Positions 10,099 through 19,746 of a DNA stretch of 64,000 bases are shown in pieces. The stretch is from Ekhidna sp051379705. GTDB taxonomy: Bacteria; Bacteroidota; Bacteroidia; Cytophagales; Cyclobacteriaceae. The stretch spans positions 310,001 to 374,000 of the forward strand of contig NZ_CP179868.1 of NCBI RefSeq assembly GCF_051379705.1. Reading direction: 5' to 3'. Each line of letters begins with the position of its first letter. Within the stretch, counting starts at the first letter, position 1. The notes beneath the pieces are model-generated. The model was not told the origin of the DNA. It searched no databases and saw only the letters and a list, made by a program, of their open reading frames with translations. Both the position numbers and the translations under genes were made by a program.

Positions 10099-10498
10099 CT
10101 TCCATCGAAGATAATTTGAAGAATAGTATATCTGCTACAGTTTGACCAGAAAGCTAAATCCATTTAGGGTTTTTCAACTTCAAAATAATTTCTTTACCTC
10201 GAGGATTTCATATTGAACTCCGGTCAGCGCATTCACCACTTCACTTGAAGTATCAGGTTGGATTTATGTCTTGTGTGATTGGTGTGTAGGAATTGATGTC
10301 ACATAAAAGGTGGATTTTTGGTGGTCAGAATAGAATCCTGACTAAAAGAGACAAGTAATTAGAAGAATACTTTCGAGTTTTACAATTCGCAAGACAATGT
10401 AATTTAGTTATGCGTAAAAGGTGATATCGATTATTTAAACATTCGCATTGTTATAAATAGCATAATTTGAGCTTCAAACGCATTTTTAATTCTATTTA
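10099..10498. other. 400-bp intergenic region between ligD and helicase genes
   Basis: The divergent starts of ligD (10098) and the helicase gene (10499) flank this stretch, so it should hold both promoters. I see no convincing ORF, tRNA or strong hairpin. A weak 5-bp inverted repeat (GTCAG/CTGAC, 10324-10342) is present. The sequence near 10463-10470 resembles a TAnnTTTG box but lacks one spacer base. Confidence 0.5.
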
Positions 10499-12658
10499 AT
10501 GGAACCAGCAGAATTAGCAGCCAACTACGTAAATAATACGAATCGACACATTTTCCTCACTGGTAAAGCTGGAACAGGTAAGACCACTTTCCTCAGAGAC
10601 ATTGTCTCAAATACTTATAAAAATACAGCTGTGGCGGCTCCAACTGGCATAGCTGCAATTAATGCGGAAGGCGTCACACTTCATTCACTCCTTCAGCTTC
10701 CTTTTGGGGTGTTTATTCCTGAAGATATTCCTTACTCTGAACAGGATGTTCAGGTAAATACACCTTCAAACTTATTTAAGGATGCAAAATTTGGTGCCCA
10801 AAAGAGAAAACTCATCAATGAACTGGAGCTGCTCATCATTGATGAGGTAAGTATGCTCAGAGCTGATTTGCTTGACTGCATTGATCATACCTTACGAAAG
10901 CTGCGCAAGCGAAGGTTTGATGCGTTCGGAGGGCTGCAAATCCTTTTTATAGGCGATCTAATGCAGTTGCCACCAGTGGTAAGAAATAATGAAGCGACTC
11001 TCTTGCGCCAATTCTATCCATCTCCATACTTCTTTGAAGCACGAGCCTTACAGGAAAATCCGCCGATTAGAGTAGAACTAAATAAAGTCTATAGACAAAG
11101 TGATCAGCAATTCATAGACCTTCTGAATCGATTGAGACATAATGAGTTGGAGCCTGAGGATATTCAATTACTCAATGCACATTATGAATCTGAGGACGCC
11201 AGTCATGATGGATATATTCACCTGACAACACACAATCGTAAAGCCGACAAGATAAATGCCAATCAATTGGAAAATCTATCATCCGATAAAGTCGTTTTTA
11301 CAGCTTCAATTGGTGGGGATTTTTCAGAAAATGCGTATCCAAACGAGTATGACTTAACCCTTAAAGAAGGTGCTCAAGTGATGTTTATTAAGAACGATCC
11401 ATCCGGGAAAGGCCAATTTTTTAATGGTAAGATTGGTACAGTTTCAGGTCTGGATGATGGGATTAAGGTGGTCTTTGAAGACAATGTGGAAGTAGATGTA
11501 GAGGAATATACCTGGGAAAATATTCGATACGTATTGGATAAGGAAAGCAAGGAAGTTGACAAAAAGATACTTGGGACATTTTCTCAATATCCATTGAAAC
11601 TGGCCTGGGCAGTAACCATTCACAAAAGTCAGGGACTCACTTTTGAAAAAGCAATTCTGGATTTGGAAGGTACGTTTGCCGCCGGGCAACTATACGTCGC
11701 TCTTTCAAGGCTCACTTCGCTGGATGGATTGATCTTATCAAGTCCATTACCTGAAAGGGCACCATCAATTGACGAGCAGCTGCAATACTATATCCAAGGA
11801 TTTGAAGGCAAAGACAAGCTAGTAGAACAATTCGAACGAGATCGAATCCAATTCATTGCTGAATTCGCTGAGTGGGCATTCTTGTTAGATCCTTTACTTC
11901 AGCAACTGGTCAACCACAAGAAGACCTTTAATAAAGATGAGAATCGTTCGCTGAAACAGAAGCACTTACCATGGACTGATGAACTGATCAATGATGCCTT
12001 TCCATTAAAAGAAGTAGGTGAAAATTTTCTCAGGCAAATTCGCAAAATTCTCCAGTCTCAAGATTTACATCTTTTAGCCGAGCGAATGTCTAAGGCAGCC
12101 GAATACTTTGGAGAACATCTCACCATTCTGGTAGACCGTGTTGCTGCACAACACCGCACTTTGAAAACCCAAACACAAGCCAAGACCTATCGATCAGAAC
12201 TCGTTGAGCTTAAAGAACTTATAGCAAAGCAATTGAGGCAAATTGTGAAGTTAAATTTATTGGTGCAACACATCAATGAGGGCATTCCATTAACAAAGGA
12301 TAAGCTAAAGCAAAGCTCTACACTCAAAGAACTATCAAAGTCTACAGCAAAAGATAAAACTCCTACCGCTGAGATCAGCTACCAGATGTATAAAGAAGGA
12401 AAGTCAATGAAGGTAATTGCTGAAGAACGCGGACTGGTGGAAGGTACGATTGAAAGCCACCTGGCACAATATGTTGAGAAAGGCATGTTGGATGTGACAG
12501 ACTTTCTCAAACCAACCAAGCTAAAAGCGATTATGAAATGCTACGAGCAAGGACTTACAAAGTCCGGTGAAATTAAGTCTGCTTTGCCTGATAGCTATAC
12601 CTGGGGTGAAATAAAGATGGGAATTGCTCACGCTACTTCAAGTGATCAACCTGATTGA
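10499..12658 (+). CDS. Pif1/RecD-like superfamily 1 helicase with C-terminal HTH domain
   Basis: 719 residues. Walker A (FLTGKAGTGKTTFL) is at about 20-33, then APTGIAAINAEGVTLHS, the Walker B LLIIDEVSMLRAD, GDLMQLPPV (motif III), and the C-terminal motifs AWAVTIHKSQGLTFEKAILD and YVALSRLTSLDGL. These are the SF1B (RecD/Pif1) set. The last third carries a winged-helix-like segment (EISYQMYKEGKSMKVIAEER) like the HTH domain found at the C-terminus of some RecQ-like helicases. Likely role is DNA repair or G-quadruplex/replication fork processing, which is inferred from family. Its 3' end overlaps the convergent phosphatase gene by 26 bp. ATG 10499. Confidence 0.85.
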   Translation: MEPAELAANYVNNTNRHIFLTGKAGTGKTTFLRDIVSNTYKNTAVAAPTGIAAINAEGVTLHSLLQLPFGVFIPEDIPYSEQDVQVNTPSNLFKDAKFGAQKRKLINELELLIIDEVSMLRADLLDCIDHTLRKLRKRRFDAFGGLQILFIGDLMQLPPVVRNNEATLLRQFYPSPYFFEARALQENPPIRVELNKVYRQSDQQFIDLLNRLRHNELEPEDIQLLNAHYESEDASHDGYIHLTTHNRKADKINANQLENLSSDKVVFTASIGGDFSENAYPNEYDLTLKEGAQVMFIKNDPSGKGQFFNGKIGTVSGLDDGIKVVFEDNVEVDVEEYTWENIRYVLDKESKEVDKKILGTFSQYPLKLAWAVTIHKSQGLTFEKAILDLEGTFAAGQLYVALSRLTSLDGLILSSPLPERAPSIDEQLQYYIQGFEGKDKLVEQFERDRIQFIAEFAEWAFLLDPLLQQLVNHKKTFNKDENRSLKQKHLPWTDELINDAFPLKEVGENFLRQIRKILQSQDLHLLAERMSKAAEYFGEHLTILVDRVAAQHRTLKTQTQAKTYRSELVELKELIAKQLRQIVKLNLLVQHINEGIPLTKDKLKQSSTLKELSKSTAKDKTPTAEISYQMYKEGKSMKVIAEERGLVEGTIESHLAQYVEKGMLDVTDFLKPTKLKAIMKCYEQGLTKSGEIKSALPDSYTWGEIKMGIAHATSSDQPD

Positions 12659-13244
12659 AGTCCTTTAGATAAAATGAATCATTTCTGTAACCGAGCACAT
12701 AGTATCCGCAATTTTGATGGGGAAATCCATCCATAAAATTCAAAGGATAGTTGAGCGTCCAGCAAAGCAACACCCTTAAAGCTCGGCCATGCATACAAAC
12801 GAGCACATTCTTACCGTCATTGGCTAACACATGCTGCATAGCTTCTTTCTGTCTTTCCATGACTTGAATGGGATTTTCGCCTCCTCCTACATTCAATTCG
12901 AGTTCTCCCCTTCTCCACCCATTTACTGTGTCAGCATAAAGCGTCTTCGCTTCATATGAAGCGACCTGACCTTCCTGATTTCCCCAGCTGATTTCATCAA
13001 ACCCTTCATGAGCAACTATTGGAGTTCCATTTAAAGGAAATTGTCCCACAGTCTCATGCGTGCGTACAAGAGCAGATGTGTAAACAACATCAAATGAAAC
13101 ATCTATTAATGATTCACCTGCCATTTTTGCTTGTTTCATTCCCTGATAATTCAAAGAAGCATTAACACCTCTTCCCTGAACCATTCCCTTCTTATTAAAA
13201 TCAGTTTCACCGTGGCGAAGTATGTAGATGGTCTTGCTTTTCAA
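12633..13244 (-). CDS. Histidine phosphatase family protein
   Basis: 203 residues of the phosphoglycerate-mutase-like (branch 1) family. The catalytic RHG motif is at the N-terminus (YILRHGETDFN), a second arginine/acid region follows (SALVRTHETV), and the second catalytic histidine lies in VLVCMHGRALRVLL. The substrate cannot be told from sequence; family members act on sugar phosphates, alpha-ribazole phosphate or other small phosphoesters. It converges with the helicase gene (26 bp overlap of coding ends) and diverges from menI, with 28 bp between the two starts. Confidence 0.87.
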   Translation of the reverse strand: MKSKTIYILRHGETDFNKKGMVQGRGVNASLNYQGMKQAKMAGESLIDVSFDVVYTSALVRTHETVGQFPLNGTPIVAHEGFDEISWGNQEGQVASYEAKTLYADTVNGWRRGELELNVGGGENPIQVMERQKEAMQHVLANDGKNVLVCMHGRALRVLLCWTLNYPLNFMDGFPHQNCGYYVLGYRNDSFYLKDFNQVDHLK

Positions 13245-13272
13245 ATCTGCTTTACGTTGGTTTGCTTATATA

Positions 13273-13707
13273 ATGGCAAAAGAACGAATTTTCCCTGAAT
13301 ACCTGGAACTGGAAGCAATAAACAGCATGTCCAAGGGATGTTTAGTAGAACACCTTGGTATTGTTTTCACTGAAATAGGCGATGATTACCTCGTCGCTAC
13401 CATGCCTGTGGACCACCGAACAAAGCAGCCAATGGGATTGTTGCATGGTGGAGCTTCAGTAGCTCTGGCAGAAACTATGGGAAGTGTTGGTTCTACGGTA
13501 ACAATTGATTTGAATAAACAATATGCGGTTGGTTTAGAAATCAACACAAATCATATTAAGTCTGCTAAAAGTGGGAAAGTCACCGGTGTGGCAAAACCTG
13601 TTCATTTGGGACGAAGTACGCAAGTTTGGGGTATAGATATAAGGAATGATGACGATCAGCTAGTGGCAGTGAGTCGAATTACGTTAGCGATTTTAGACAG
13701 AAAGTAG
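13273..13707 (+). CDS. menI: 1,4-dihydroxy-2-naphthoyl-CoA thioesterase (hotdog fold)
   Basis: 144 residues, closely resembling E. coli YdiI/MenI over the whole length: ATMPVDHRTKQPMGLLHGGA, AETMGSVGS with the catalytic Glu, VGLEINTNHIKSAKSGKV and PVHLGRSTQVW all match the pattern I know for that enzyme. It hydrolyses DHNA-CoA, the product of MenB, in menaquinone synthesis. ATG 13273 (MAKERIFPEYLEL) is chosen; a longer frame from 13228 would run into the divergent phosphatase gene. It is the first gene of the menaquinone run, and its stop overlaps the GTG of menF by one base. Confidence 0.88.
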   Translation: MAKERIFPEYLELEAINSMSKGCLVEHLGIVFTEIGDDYLVATMPVDHRTKQPMGLLHGGASVALAETMGSVGSTVTIDLNKQYAVGLEINTNHIKSAKSGKVTGVAKPVHLGRSTQVWGIDIRNDDDQLVAVSRITLAILDRK

Positions 13708-14879
13708 TGATTGAACAGCTTCAAAATACCTTAAAACTCATAGAAAAAGAGCAGCTAATTAAAAAGCTGGAGTTATCGGAGTACGCCTTTGCTGTATGGC
13801 GAATGCCGAATGAAACCGAAACTCAACTAGTTATTTCGCTTGGCGAGGTTGAGAAACTTAAAGACTTTCAGCTTAGTAAGCTGAACACAGGATTTCTCGT
13901 AAATAAGTTTGCTGATAACCATCCCATTTCACCATATTTCATTTCAGGTGATATCATTCTTAGAGCGAATGATGTGCTAATTAACCCGACTATCAAATCT
14001 TCGCAGATAGATAAGTTCATGGAAGATCTGGAGAAAGAAAATGATGCTATCAACGCCAAGGAGTCATCTTCTCACACTGATGCAGGTAATGATTTTGAAG
14101 CATCAGTGGAAGCTGCTATTCATGAGATTAAAGCAGGCAAATTTGAAAAAGCTGTTTTATCCAGGTTTAAGGATGTGGCGTTAACCGCACACTTTTCATC
14201 ATGGACCTTTTTCCAACAGATTTGCTCTATATACTCAAATGCATTTGTGAGTATGACTTTCATTCCTGAGAATGGCCTATGGATTGGAGCAACCCCGGAG
14301 CTTCTGCTTTCCGATAGCAATAAGCAATTTAAGACGGTATCATTGGCGGGGACTAAGACACTAGAGTCCGACCAAAACCTCAGCGAAATCGCATGGACGC
14401 AAAAAGAAATTGAAGAACAAGCCTTCGTAAGCAGATATATCATAAACTGCTTCAAGAAAATACGTTTGAGAGAATTTCATGAACATGGACCTAAAACCAT
14501 TCAGGCTGGCAATTTGGCGCACTTGAAAACCGAATTCATCGTTGACTATGAAGAATTGTCTTTCGACAACCTTTCGGATCAGATGTTGGAGCTCCTCCAT
14601 CCTACTTCGGCTGTCTGTGGTATGCCAATAGAGAGTTCCAAGCCCTGGATTGAAAAGGTAGAGAACTATGACAGAGAATTTTATTCAGGCTTTTTGGGAC
14701 CAGTCAACTTTGAAAATTCGTCTAACCTGTTTGTCAATCTTAGATGTATGAAAATAGCGGGTAACAAAGCAAGGTTTTTTGCTGGAGCTGGTATTACAGA
14801 AGATTCCATTGCTAGTAAAGAGTTTCTGGAAACAGAAATGAAAATGAATGTTCTGATGTCAATGTTCATTCAGTGTTAG
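13707..14879 (+). CDS. menF: Isochorismate synthase
   Basis: 390 residues of the chorismate-binding family, converting chorismate to isochorismate, the first committed step to menaquinone. Recognisable blocks are AAIHEIKAGKFEKAVLSRFK, FIPENGLWIGATPELLL, the SLAGTK turn, a central WTQKEIEEQAFVSRYI helix, LLHPTSAVCGMP, and YDREFYSGFLGPV. The C-terminal segment GAGITEDSIASKEFLETEMK is the typical active-site end. Translation starts at GTG 13707 within the stop of menI (TAGTG). Its own stop overlaps the GTG of menD by 7 bp, so the genes are translationally coupled. Confidence 0.92.
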   Translation: MIEQLQNTLKLIEKEQLIKKLELSEYAFAVWRMPNETETQLVISLGEVEKLKDFQLSKLNTGFLVNKFADNHPISPYFISGDIILRANDVLINPTIKSSQIDKFMEDLEKENDAINAKESSSHTDAGNDFEASVEAAIHEIKAGKFEKAVLSRFKDVALTAHFSSWTFFQQICSIYSNAFVSMTFIPENGLWIGATPELLLSDSNKQFKTVSLAGTKTLESDQNLSEIAWTQKEIEEQAFVSRYIINCFKKIRLREFHEHGPKTIQAGNLAHLKTEFIVDYEELSFDNLSDQMLELLHPTSAVCGMPIESSKPWIEKVENYDREFYSGFLGPVNFENSSNLFVNLRCMKIAGNKARFFAGAGITEDSIASKEFLETEMKMNVLMSMFIQC

Positions 14880-16516
14880 ATCCAATCATATTTAATACCG
14901 CTCAAATTTGCCATCAGCTTGGTGTAAGGCATGCTGTGATGTCACCGGGATCGAGAAATGCTCCCTTAACTATTTCCTTTGCAAGGCATACTGAGGTCAA
15001 AAAATGGATTATTCCTGATGAACGGGCCGCTGGGTTCATTGCACTTGGCATAGCTCAGGAAACACGAACACCAGTTCTTCTATGCTGTACCAGTGGGACT
15101 GCACTATTAAACTATGCACCTGCTATTGCTGAGGCTTATTATAGAGAAATACCTCTAATTGTATTATCAGCGGACAGACCGCCTGAGCTCATCGATCAGC
15201 GTGACGGACAAACCATCCGCCAATTCGAAGCGCTAAAAAATCATGTAAAACAAACAGTGCAGCTTCCTTTGGTTGATTCTGAGCAGACGGCTACACTCTA
15301 TGAAAAGACACTAATCAAAATACTACAGGAGAGTCAGACATTGCCTCTAGGTCCAGTTCATATCAACATTCCATTTGAAGAGCCATTTTATCCTGAAAAA
15401 GAAGATTCACTTGTTTACCGGGAAGTAGAAATTGATCAGCAGAAGGATGATAGCAATCTTCCTTTAGATTTGAATTTCGATGTATCACCCCATTCCAAAA
15501 TACTTATCGTTCTAGGTCAGCATTCACCAGACTTAGAATTAGAAAATGAAATCAGAAAGGTCGCTGAACATGTTCCTATTTTCAAATTCCCGTTAAACAA
15601 CCTATCTGAAGGAATTGAACATGCAGACTTATTTATACAATATCAAATAGAGCTAAAACCTGACTTACTCATTACCAGTGGATTGTCCGTATTATCTAAG
15701 AAACTAAAGCTATTTCTGAGAGGGAATAAACCAGCAAAACATATTCATATTGATCCGGCTGGAATTCAAGTAGATACCTTTCAATCGAACCCACAAATCA
15801 TTAAATCATCTCTGACTCAGTTTCTTAAGCAGAACCCAATTGATGACGTTAATCCTGATTTTTTGAAATTGTGGCAGGAACTGGAAGCAAAATCGAAAGA
15901 TGCGTTTACTGATTTCATGGCACGAGCTTCATTTTCTGAAACAGTTGCCGCTCACACTATTCTTGGATCGATTCCACATCAATCCTATTTGCATTTGAGC
16001 AATTCCATGCCTGTTCGCTATGCTGACATGTTTGGAGTACCGATGAATACAACTTGCTTTAGCAACAGAGGAACCAGTGGAATAGACGGATGTACATCTA
16101 CGGCTCTAGGAACAGCCCTCGTTTCAGATCAGCTGAATACGCTAATTACCGGTGATCTGGCATTTTTATATGATAGAAATGCTTTCTTTCACAATTACCA
16201 TCCGAATAACCTTCGGGTTATCATTCTCAATAATCAAGGAGGTGGAATTTTCAGGTTGATCGATGGCCCTTCTAAGCTGCCGGAGCTTGAAGATTACTTC
16301 GAGACCAGACATAATCGCACAGCAGAATATATTTGCGCTGAAAATGGACTTGAATATCTCACTGCAAAAGATATCGATAGTTTAAAAGATCAGCTGGATC
16401 ATTTTTATCAACCGTCAGAAAAGGCGAAGGTTCTTGAAGTCTTTACTGACCCAGAAACGAACCAGCGCGTTTTTAATGAATTAAAAAATAGCATCAATGA
16501 GCGAATCAAAAATTGA
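14873..16516 (+). CDS. menD: SEPHCHC synthase
   Basis: 547 residues. MenD is a thiamine-diphosphate enzyme that joins isochorismate and 2-oxoglutarate. The N-terminal PYR domain shows SPGSRNAPLTISFA and the cofactor-activating Glu in PDERAAGFIALG, with CTSGTALLNYAPAIAEAYY and LSADRPPELIDQRDGQTI after it. The C-terminal PP domain has GTSGIDGCTSTALG and the ThDP/Mg motif GDLAFLYDRNAF followed by LNNQGGGIF. The start is GTG at 14873, overlapping menF by 7 bp. The 3' end overlaps menB by 20 bp. Confidence 0.95.
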   Translation: MLDPIIFNTAQICHQLGVRHAVMSPGSRNAPLTISFARHTEVKKWIIPDERAAGFIALGIAQETRTPVLLCCTSGTALLNYAPAIAEAYYREIPLIVLSADRPPELIDQRDGQTIRQFEALKNHVKQTVQLPLVDSEQTATLYEKTLIKILQESQTLPLGPVHINIPFEEPFYPEKEDSLVYREVEIDQQKDDSNLPLDLNFDVSPHSKILIVLGQHSPDLELENEIRKVAEHVPIFKFPLNNLSEGIEHADLFIQYQIELKPDLLITSGLSVLSKKLKLFLRGNKPAKHIHIDPAGIQVDTFQSNPQIIKSSLTQFLKQNPIDDVNPDFLKLWQELEAKSKDAFTDFMARASFSETVAAHTILGSIPHQSYLHLSNSMPVRYADMFGVPMNTTCFSNRGTSGIDGCTSTALGTALVSDQLNTLITGDLAFLYDRNAFFHNYHPNNLRVIILNNQGGGIFRLIDGPSKLPELEDYFETRHNRTAEYICAENGLEYLTAKDIDSLKDQLDHFYQPSEKAKVLEVFTDPETNQRVFNELKNSINERIKN

Positions 16517-17345
16517 ATGGATTAGTGCCGAGGGCTTTGAAGACATTACATATAAGAAGTGTGGTAAAGTAGCGCGTATTGCTTTTAATAGACCAGAAGT
16601 AAGAAATGCTTTTCGACCTAAAACTGTAGCCGAATTGTACCGAGCTTTTCTGGATGCCAGAGAAGACGTGAACATTGGAGTTGTCCTTTTAAGTGGTGAA
16701 GGTCCATCCAAAAAAGATGGCGGTTGGGCGTTTTGCAGCGGCGGTGATCAGAATGCACGAGGGCATCAGGGTTATGTGGATGAAGATGGCATGCCGAGGT
16801 TGAATATTCTTGAAGTACAGCGACTCATTCGTTTTATGCCGAAGGTAGTCATAGCTGTCGTTCCAGGATGGTCTGTTGGTGGTGGCCATAGTTTGCATAC
16901 GGTATGTGATCTTACACTTGCTAGCAAAGAGCATGCAATATTCAAACAGACAGATGCGGATGTTACCAGCTTTGATGGTGGCTATGGTTCAGCATATCTG
17001 GCTAAAATGGTTGGGCAGAAACGCGCTCGGGAGATCTTCTTTTTGGGTCGTAATTATTCAGCTCAAGAAGCATTTGAAATGGGGATGGTAAATGCTGTTA
17101 TCCCGCATGAGGATCTTGAAAATGAAGCCTACCAGTGGGCTCAAGAGATTTTGGCTAAATCACCAACATCGATCAAAATGCTGAAGTTCGCATTTAATCT
17201 CACTGATGATGGAATGGTCGGGCAGCAAGTGTTTGCAGGAGAAGCTACCAGACTTGCATATATGACAGATGAAGCTAAAGAGGGAAGAAATGCGTTCCTT
17301 GAGAAAAGGAAACCAAACTTTAACGACATCAAATGGATTCCTTAA
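16497..17345 (+). CDS. menB: 1,4-dihydroxy-2-naphthoyl-CoA synthase
   Basis: 282 residues of the crotonase fold, close to the 285 of E. coli MenB. It closes the second ring, turning o-succinylbenzoyl-CoA into DHNA-CoA. Hallmarks are FNRPEVRNAFRPKTV, FCSGGDQNARGHQGY, the oxyanion-hole part GWSVGGGHSLHTVCDLT, TDADVTSFDGGYGSAYLA with the catalytic Asp region, and the C-terminal EGRNAFLEKRKPNF that completes a neighbouring active site. ATG 16497 lies inside the end of menD (20 bp overlap). A hairpin just after the stop probably ends this rightward run. Confidence 0.96.
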   Translation: MSESKIEWISAEGFEDITYKKCGKVARIAFNRPEVRNAFRPKTVAELYRAFLDAREDVNIGVVLLSGEGPSKKDGGWAFCSGGDQNARGHQGYVDEDGMPRLNILEVQRLIRFMPKVVIAVVPGWSVGGGHSLHTVCDLTLASKEHAIFKQTDADVTSFDGGYGSAYLAKMVGQKRAREIFFLGRNYSAQEAFEMGMVNAVIPHEDLENEAYQWAQEILAKSPTSIKMLKFAFNLTDDGMVGQQVFAGEATRLAYMTDEAKEGRNAFLEKRKPNFNDIKWIP

Positions 17346-17355
17346 AAGACGAAAA

Positions 17356-17368
17356 GGTGCTTAGCACC
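17356..17368. terminator. Hairpin shared by menB and the FecR gene
   Basis: GGTGC-TTA-GCACC forms a 5-bp stem with a 3-base loop, followed by CCTTTCCTTTT on the + strand and by TTTTCGTCTTTT on the - strand. The loop contains the stop codon of the convergent FecR gene. The short GC stem with T-rich runs on both sides suggests a small bidirectional terminator. Confidence 0.5.
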
Positions 17369-18281
17369 CCTTTCCTTTTAATACAGCTTTGCCATTCGAA
17401 TACTCATACTCTATTCCGAATGTTCGTGCAATAATCTCTATTGCATCTTTTGGCTTTTTCTTATTGAACTTGGCGGTTAGTTTACATTCCAGGAATGCTG
17501 GGTTTTCAAAGGTTATATCTATGCCATAGACATCTTCAATAACTTGTTTAACCTCTTGCATGCTCGACTCATTGAATGCGATAACCTTTGTCTTCCAGGC
17601 CAGGTAATTGAGGTTATTATTGTTTTTCTTAATTATTCCTGCGTTCATGTTGGTCACAAGACCAGTTTCCCCTTTTACCAATTTAACAGATACCTCAGAA
17701 GAACCATTTAAGTTTTTAGATAATTCCACAACTCCAGATTCAACACTCACTTCGGTCTTTGATCCATATGTATCTACCAGGAATGAGGTTCCTAACACTT
17801 GAACCTTCGCATTATCAGTGTGAATAATGAATGGACGAGTTTCATCTCGCTCTATATCAAAATACGCTTTTCCTGTGACCCGTACTTCTCTGATATTTTC
17901 GTTGAAGTTGATGATTTCAAGACTTGAGTTTTCATGAAGCGCAATTTTACTTCCATCCGCCAAAGATTCATTTAAAGTGCCGGATGCTCCATTTTGGTTT
18001 AGAATGAAAAGTAAGGAAATCGCGAGCACTAAAACTGCCGCGCTGGCATACTTCACCCAACCTTGCATGATGAAAGGAACTTGTTTTGCTTGAGGTTCTT
18101 TCAAAATTTTGTCCAGAATATGAGACGGTGGTGGTGTCTCAATGTCCGAAATCAACCAAGCAGATTTAGCTTCAAAAAAAGCTTCCACATTACTTTCTGA
18201 TTCCGATCTCCAGTTTTCAACCAAGGATATTTCGTCTTTAGTTGCATTGCCAGAAAAATATTTCGCTAGTACTTCTTCCAT
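17361..18281 (-). CDS. FecR-family anti-sigma factor
   Basis: 306 residues in the usual Bacteroidota FecR layout: a cytoplasmic N-terminal helical part (VENWRSESESNVEAFFEAKS), one membrane span at about residues 75-92 (YASAAVLVLAISLLFIL), a periplasmic FecR domain (GSKIALHENSSLEIINF, VTGKAYFDIERDETRPFIIH), and a C-terminal STN-like domain (YGIDITFENPAFLECKLTAK). It would hold the ECF sigma factor encoded two genes upstream until an outer-membrane partner signals. The gene follows the STN/carboxypeptidase-regulatory gene by 58 bp, so the order sigma - outer-membrane component - FecR is unlike the usual sigma - FecR - receptor. Confidence 0.9.
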   Translation of the reverse strand: MEEVLAKYFSGNATKDEISLVENWRSESESNVEAFFEAKSAWLISDIETPPPSHILDKILKEPQAKQVPFIMQGWVKYASAAVLVLAISLLFILNQNGASGTLNESLADGSKIALHENSSLEIINFNENIREVRVTGKAYFDIERDETRPFIIHTDNAKVQVLGTSFLVDTYGSKTEVSVESGVVELSKNLNGSSEVSVKLVKGETGLVTNMNAGIIKKNNNNLNYLAWKTKVIAFNESSMQEVKQVIEDVYGIDITFENPAFLECKLTAKFNKKKPKDAIEIIARTFGIEYEYSNGKAVLKGKGC

Positions 18282-18339
18282 TATCTTGTTATCGTCTGGT
18301 TATTAACAACTTAGAACATCGACACCCCTTAAAGCTTTT

Positions 18340-19746
18340 TTACAAATTATCATATTTTGGGTCATAATTTATTGGCACCAAATCAGCCGTTCTTTCCCAA
18401 GCCCAATATCCATAGGTTGTTAATCCAAATCTATCCATGATTTCACCTGACAAATCTAACCTAACAGAGTTACGTAACAGCCTCAAAACTGATATTTGGT
18501 TCCCTGGATCTTTAATCAGCACGCCTTCCGCTGTAATAAAATCCCCATATAATGTTTCTACAAAACTGCTACTCCTTAGGAAATCCGGGCTCTCCTTTTC
18601 TTTTCGATATTCTATGGCCAGGTAGTTTTTAAAGTCGATTTCATAATGATCTCCTTTGAAAACCAATATATCTGAAGCTGATAGTTCATTTCCTCTTTTG
18701 ATCTCAAAATCTCCCAGACTATGTACTCTGTAGATTCTAAATCCTTCTTTCTTTAATTCACTGTTTAATAAAGCTTTTTTAAAATGATTAAAGGAGCCAT
18801 AGTAGCTGATTTTACGATTTTTACGCCATTCTTTCCTTTCTGAACCATTCAAGGGTTCCAAGTTCCTAAAGCGAATTTTACCTCTAAATCTCAAATCGTT
18901 TTCTTCCTTCCTGAAAGATTCCAAAAAATAGCTCACACGATAACCCAAAGCATCATTACGAATTTGTAAAGGAAATCGGGAAAAAGCACTGAGAGAATTT
19001 CTCTCCTCATTGTAAGTAAAATCCAACGCTTCAGGATTCTCAATGACTGATTTTTGAGCATTCAATGATTGGCCTAGAATCTCTGTGCGAAATACACCAT
19101 AATGTTGTTGCCAACTAGTTTCTGTGCGATTAATACGATTAGAAATTACTTCCACTTCCTCCAGCTGCCCAAGGTCTAGTTCCATTTGATGAGCCTGAAT
19201 ACGAGAACCTCCATTCATTTCCGAAATTTGATATACCGCATTTTCATATCCTACATGAGAAAACACAATGTCATATAGCCCTGGAGGAATTGACTCAAGT
19301 TTGTAATTCCCATCAATATCACTGGATATGCCAATGGTTGTTCCATCTAGGAAGATATTTGCATTGTTCAAGGGTTCCCCATTCTCATCATAAACGGTCC
19401 CTGAGACAGAAAAAAAGTTCTTTTTCTTAATCACTTGTTCTTCAGGAGGCAAGTAGTTTAAAATAATTTGATCCTTGAAAAAAGAATATTTTAAGCCCGT
19501 TCCAATAAGAAGCTTAGATAAGAATACATCAATCGGAGTGTTGTCTGCTGTGATTGTATACCTGCTTCCTTTAGGTAAAAGTTCTGAATTATAGCTGAAG
19601 AAATAATTAGTCTGAGCACTGAGGCTGTCAAAAATCGCTTCTAGAGGTAGGTCTTCAAAATGACCGTCAACCTGTTCCTTTTTTCGATTTTGGCCAAAAC
19701 CTGCGCAAAGAATTAAACAAAAAGCTATAATCAAACTAGCTCGCAT
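18340..19746 (-). CDS. STN plus carboxypeptidase-regulatory-like domain protein
   Basis: 468 residues. A signal peptide (about 1-18, IIAFCLILCAGFGQ) is followed by an STN domain (about 25-95, PLEAIFDSLSAQTNYFFSYN), then a CarboxypepD_reg-like beta sandwich (about 112-195, VSGTVYDENGEPLNNANIFL ... DIVFSHVGYENAVYQI), then about 270 residues with no recognised domain and no TonB plug or 22-strand barrel. It is therefore not a complete TonB-dependent receptor. STN domains in this position signal to FecR. The start overlaps the sigma gene by 11 bp, so both are translated from one message. The C-terminal part is unexplained. Confidence 0.78.
   Translation of the reverse strand: MRASLIIAFCLILCAGFGQNRKKEQVDGHFEDLPLEAIFDSLSAQTNYFFSYNSELLPKGSRYTITADNTPIDVFLSKLLIGTGLKYSFFKDQIILNYLPPEEQVIKKKNFFSVSGTVYDENGEPLNNANIFLDGTTIGISSDIDGNYKLESIPPGLYDIVFSHVGYENAVYQISEMNGGSRIQAHQMELDLGQLEEVEVISNRINRTETSWQQHYGVFRTEILGQSLNAQKSVIENPEALDFTYNEERNSLSAFSRFPLQIRNDALGYRVSYFLESFRKEENDLRFRGKIRFRNLEPLNGSERKEWRKNRKISYYGSFNHFKKALLNSELKKEGFRIYRVHSLGDFEIKRGNELSASDILVFKGDHYEIDFKNYLAIEYRKEKESPDFLRSSSFVETLYGDFITAEGVLIKDPGNQISVLRLLRNSVRLDLSGEIMDRFGLTTYGYWAWERTADLVPINYDPKYDNL

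Noticed and set aside
10324..10342. GTCAG/CTGAC inverted repeat in the ligD-helicase gap
   Set aside because: Only 5 bp and no T run or gene end nearby; too weak to call.
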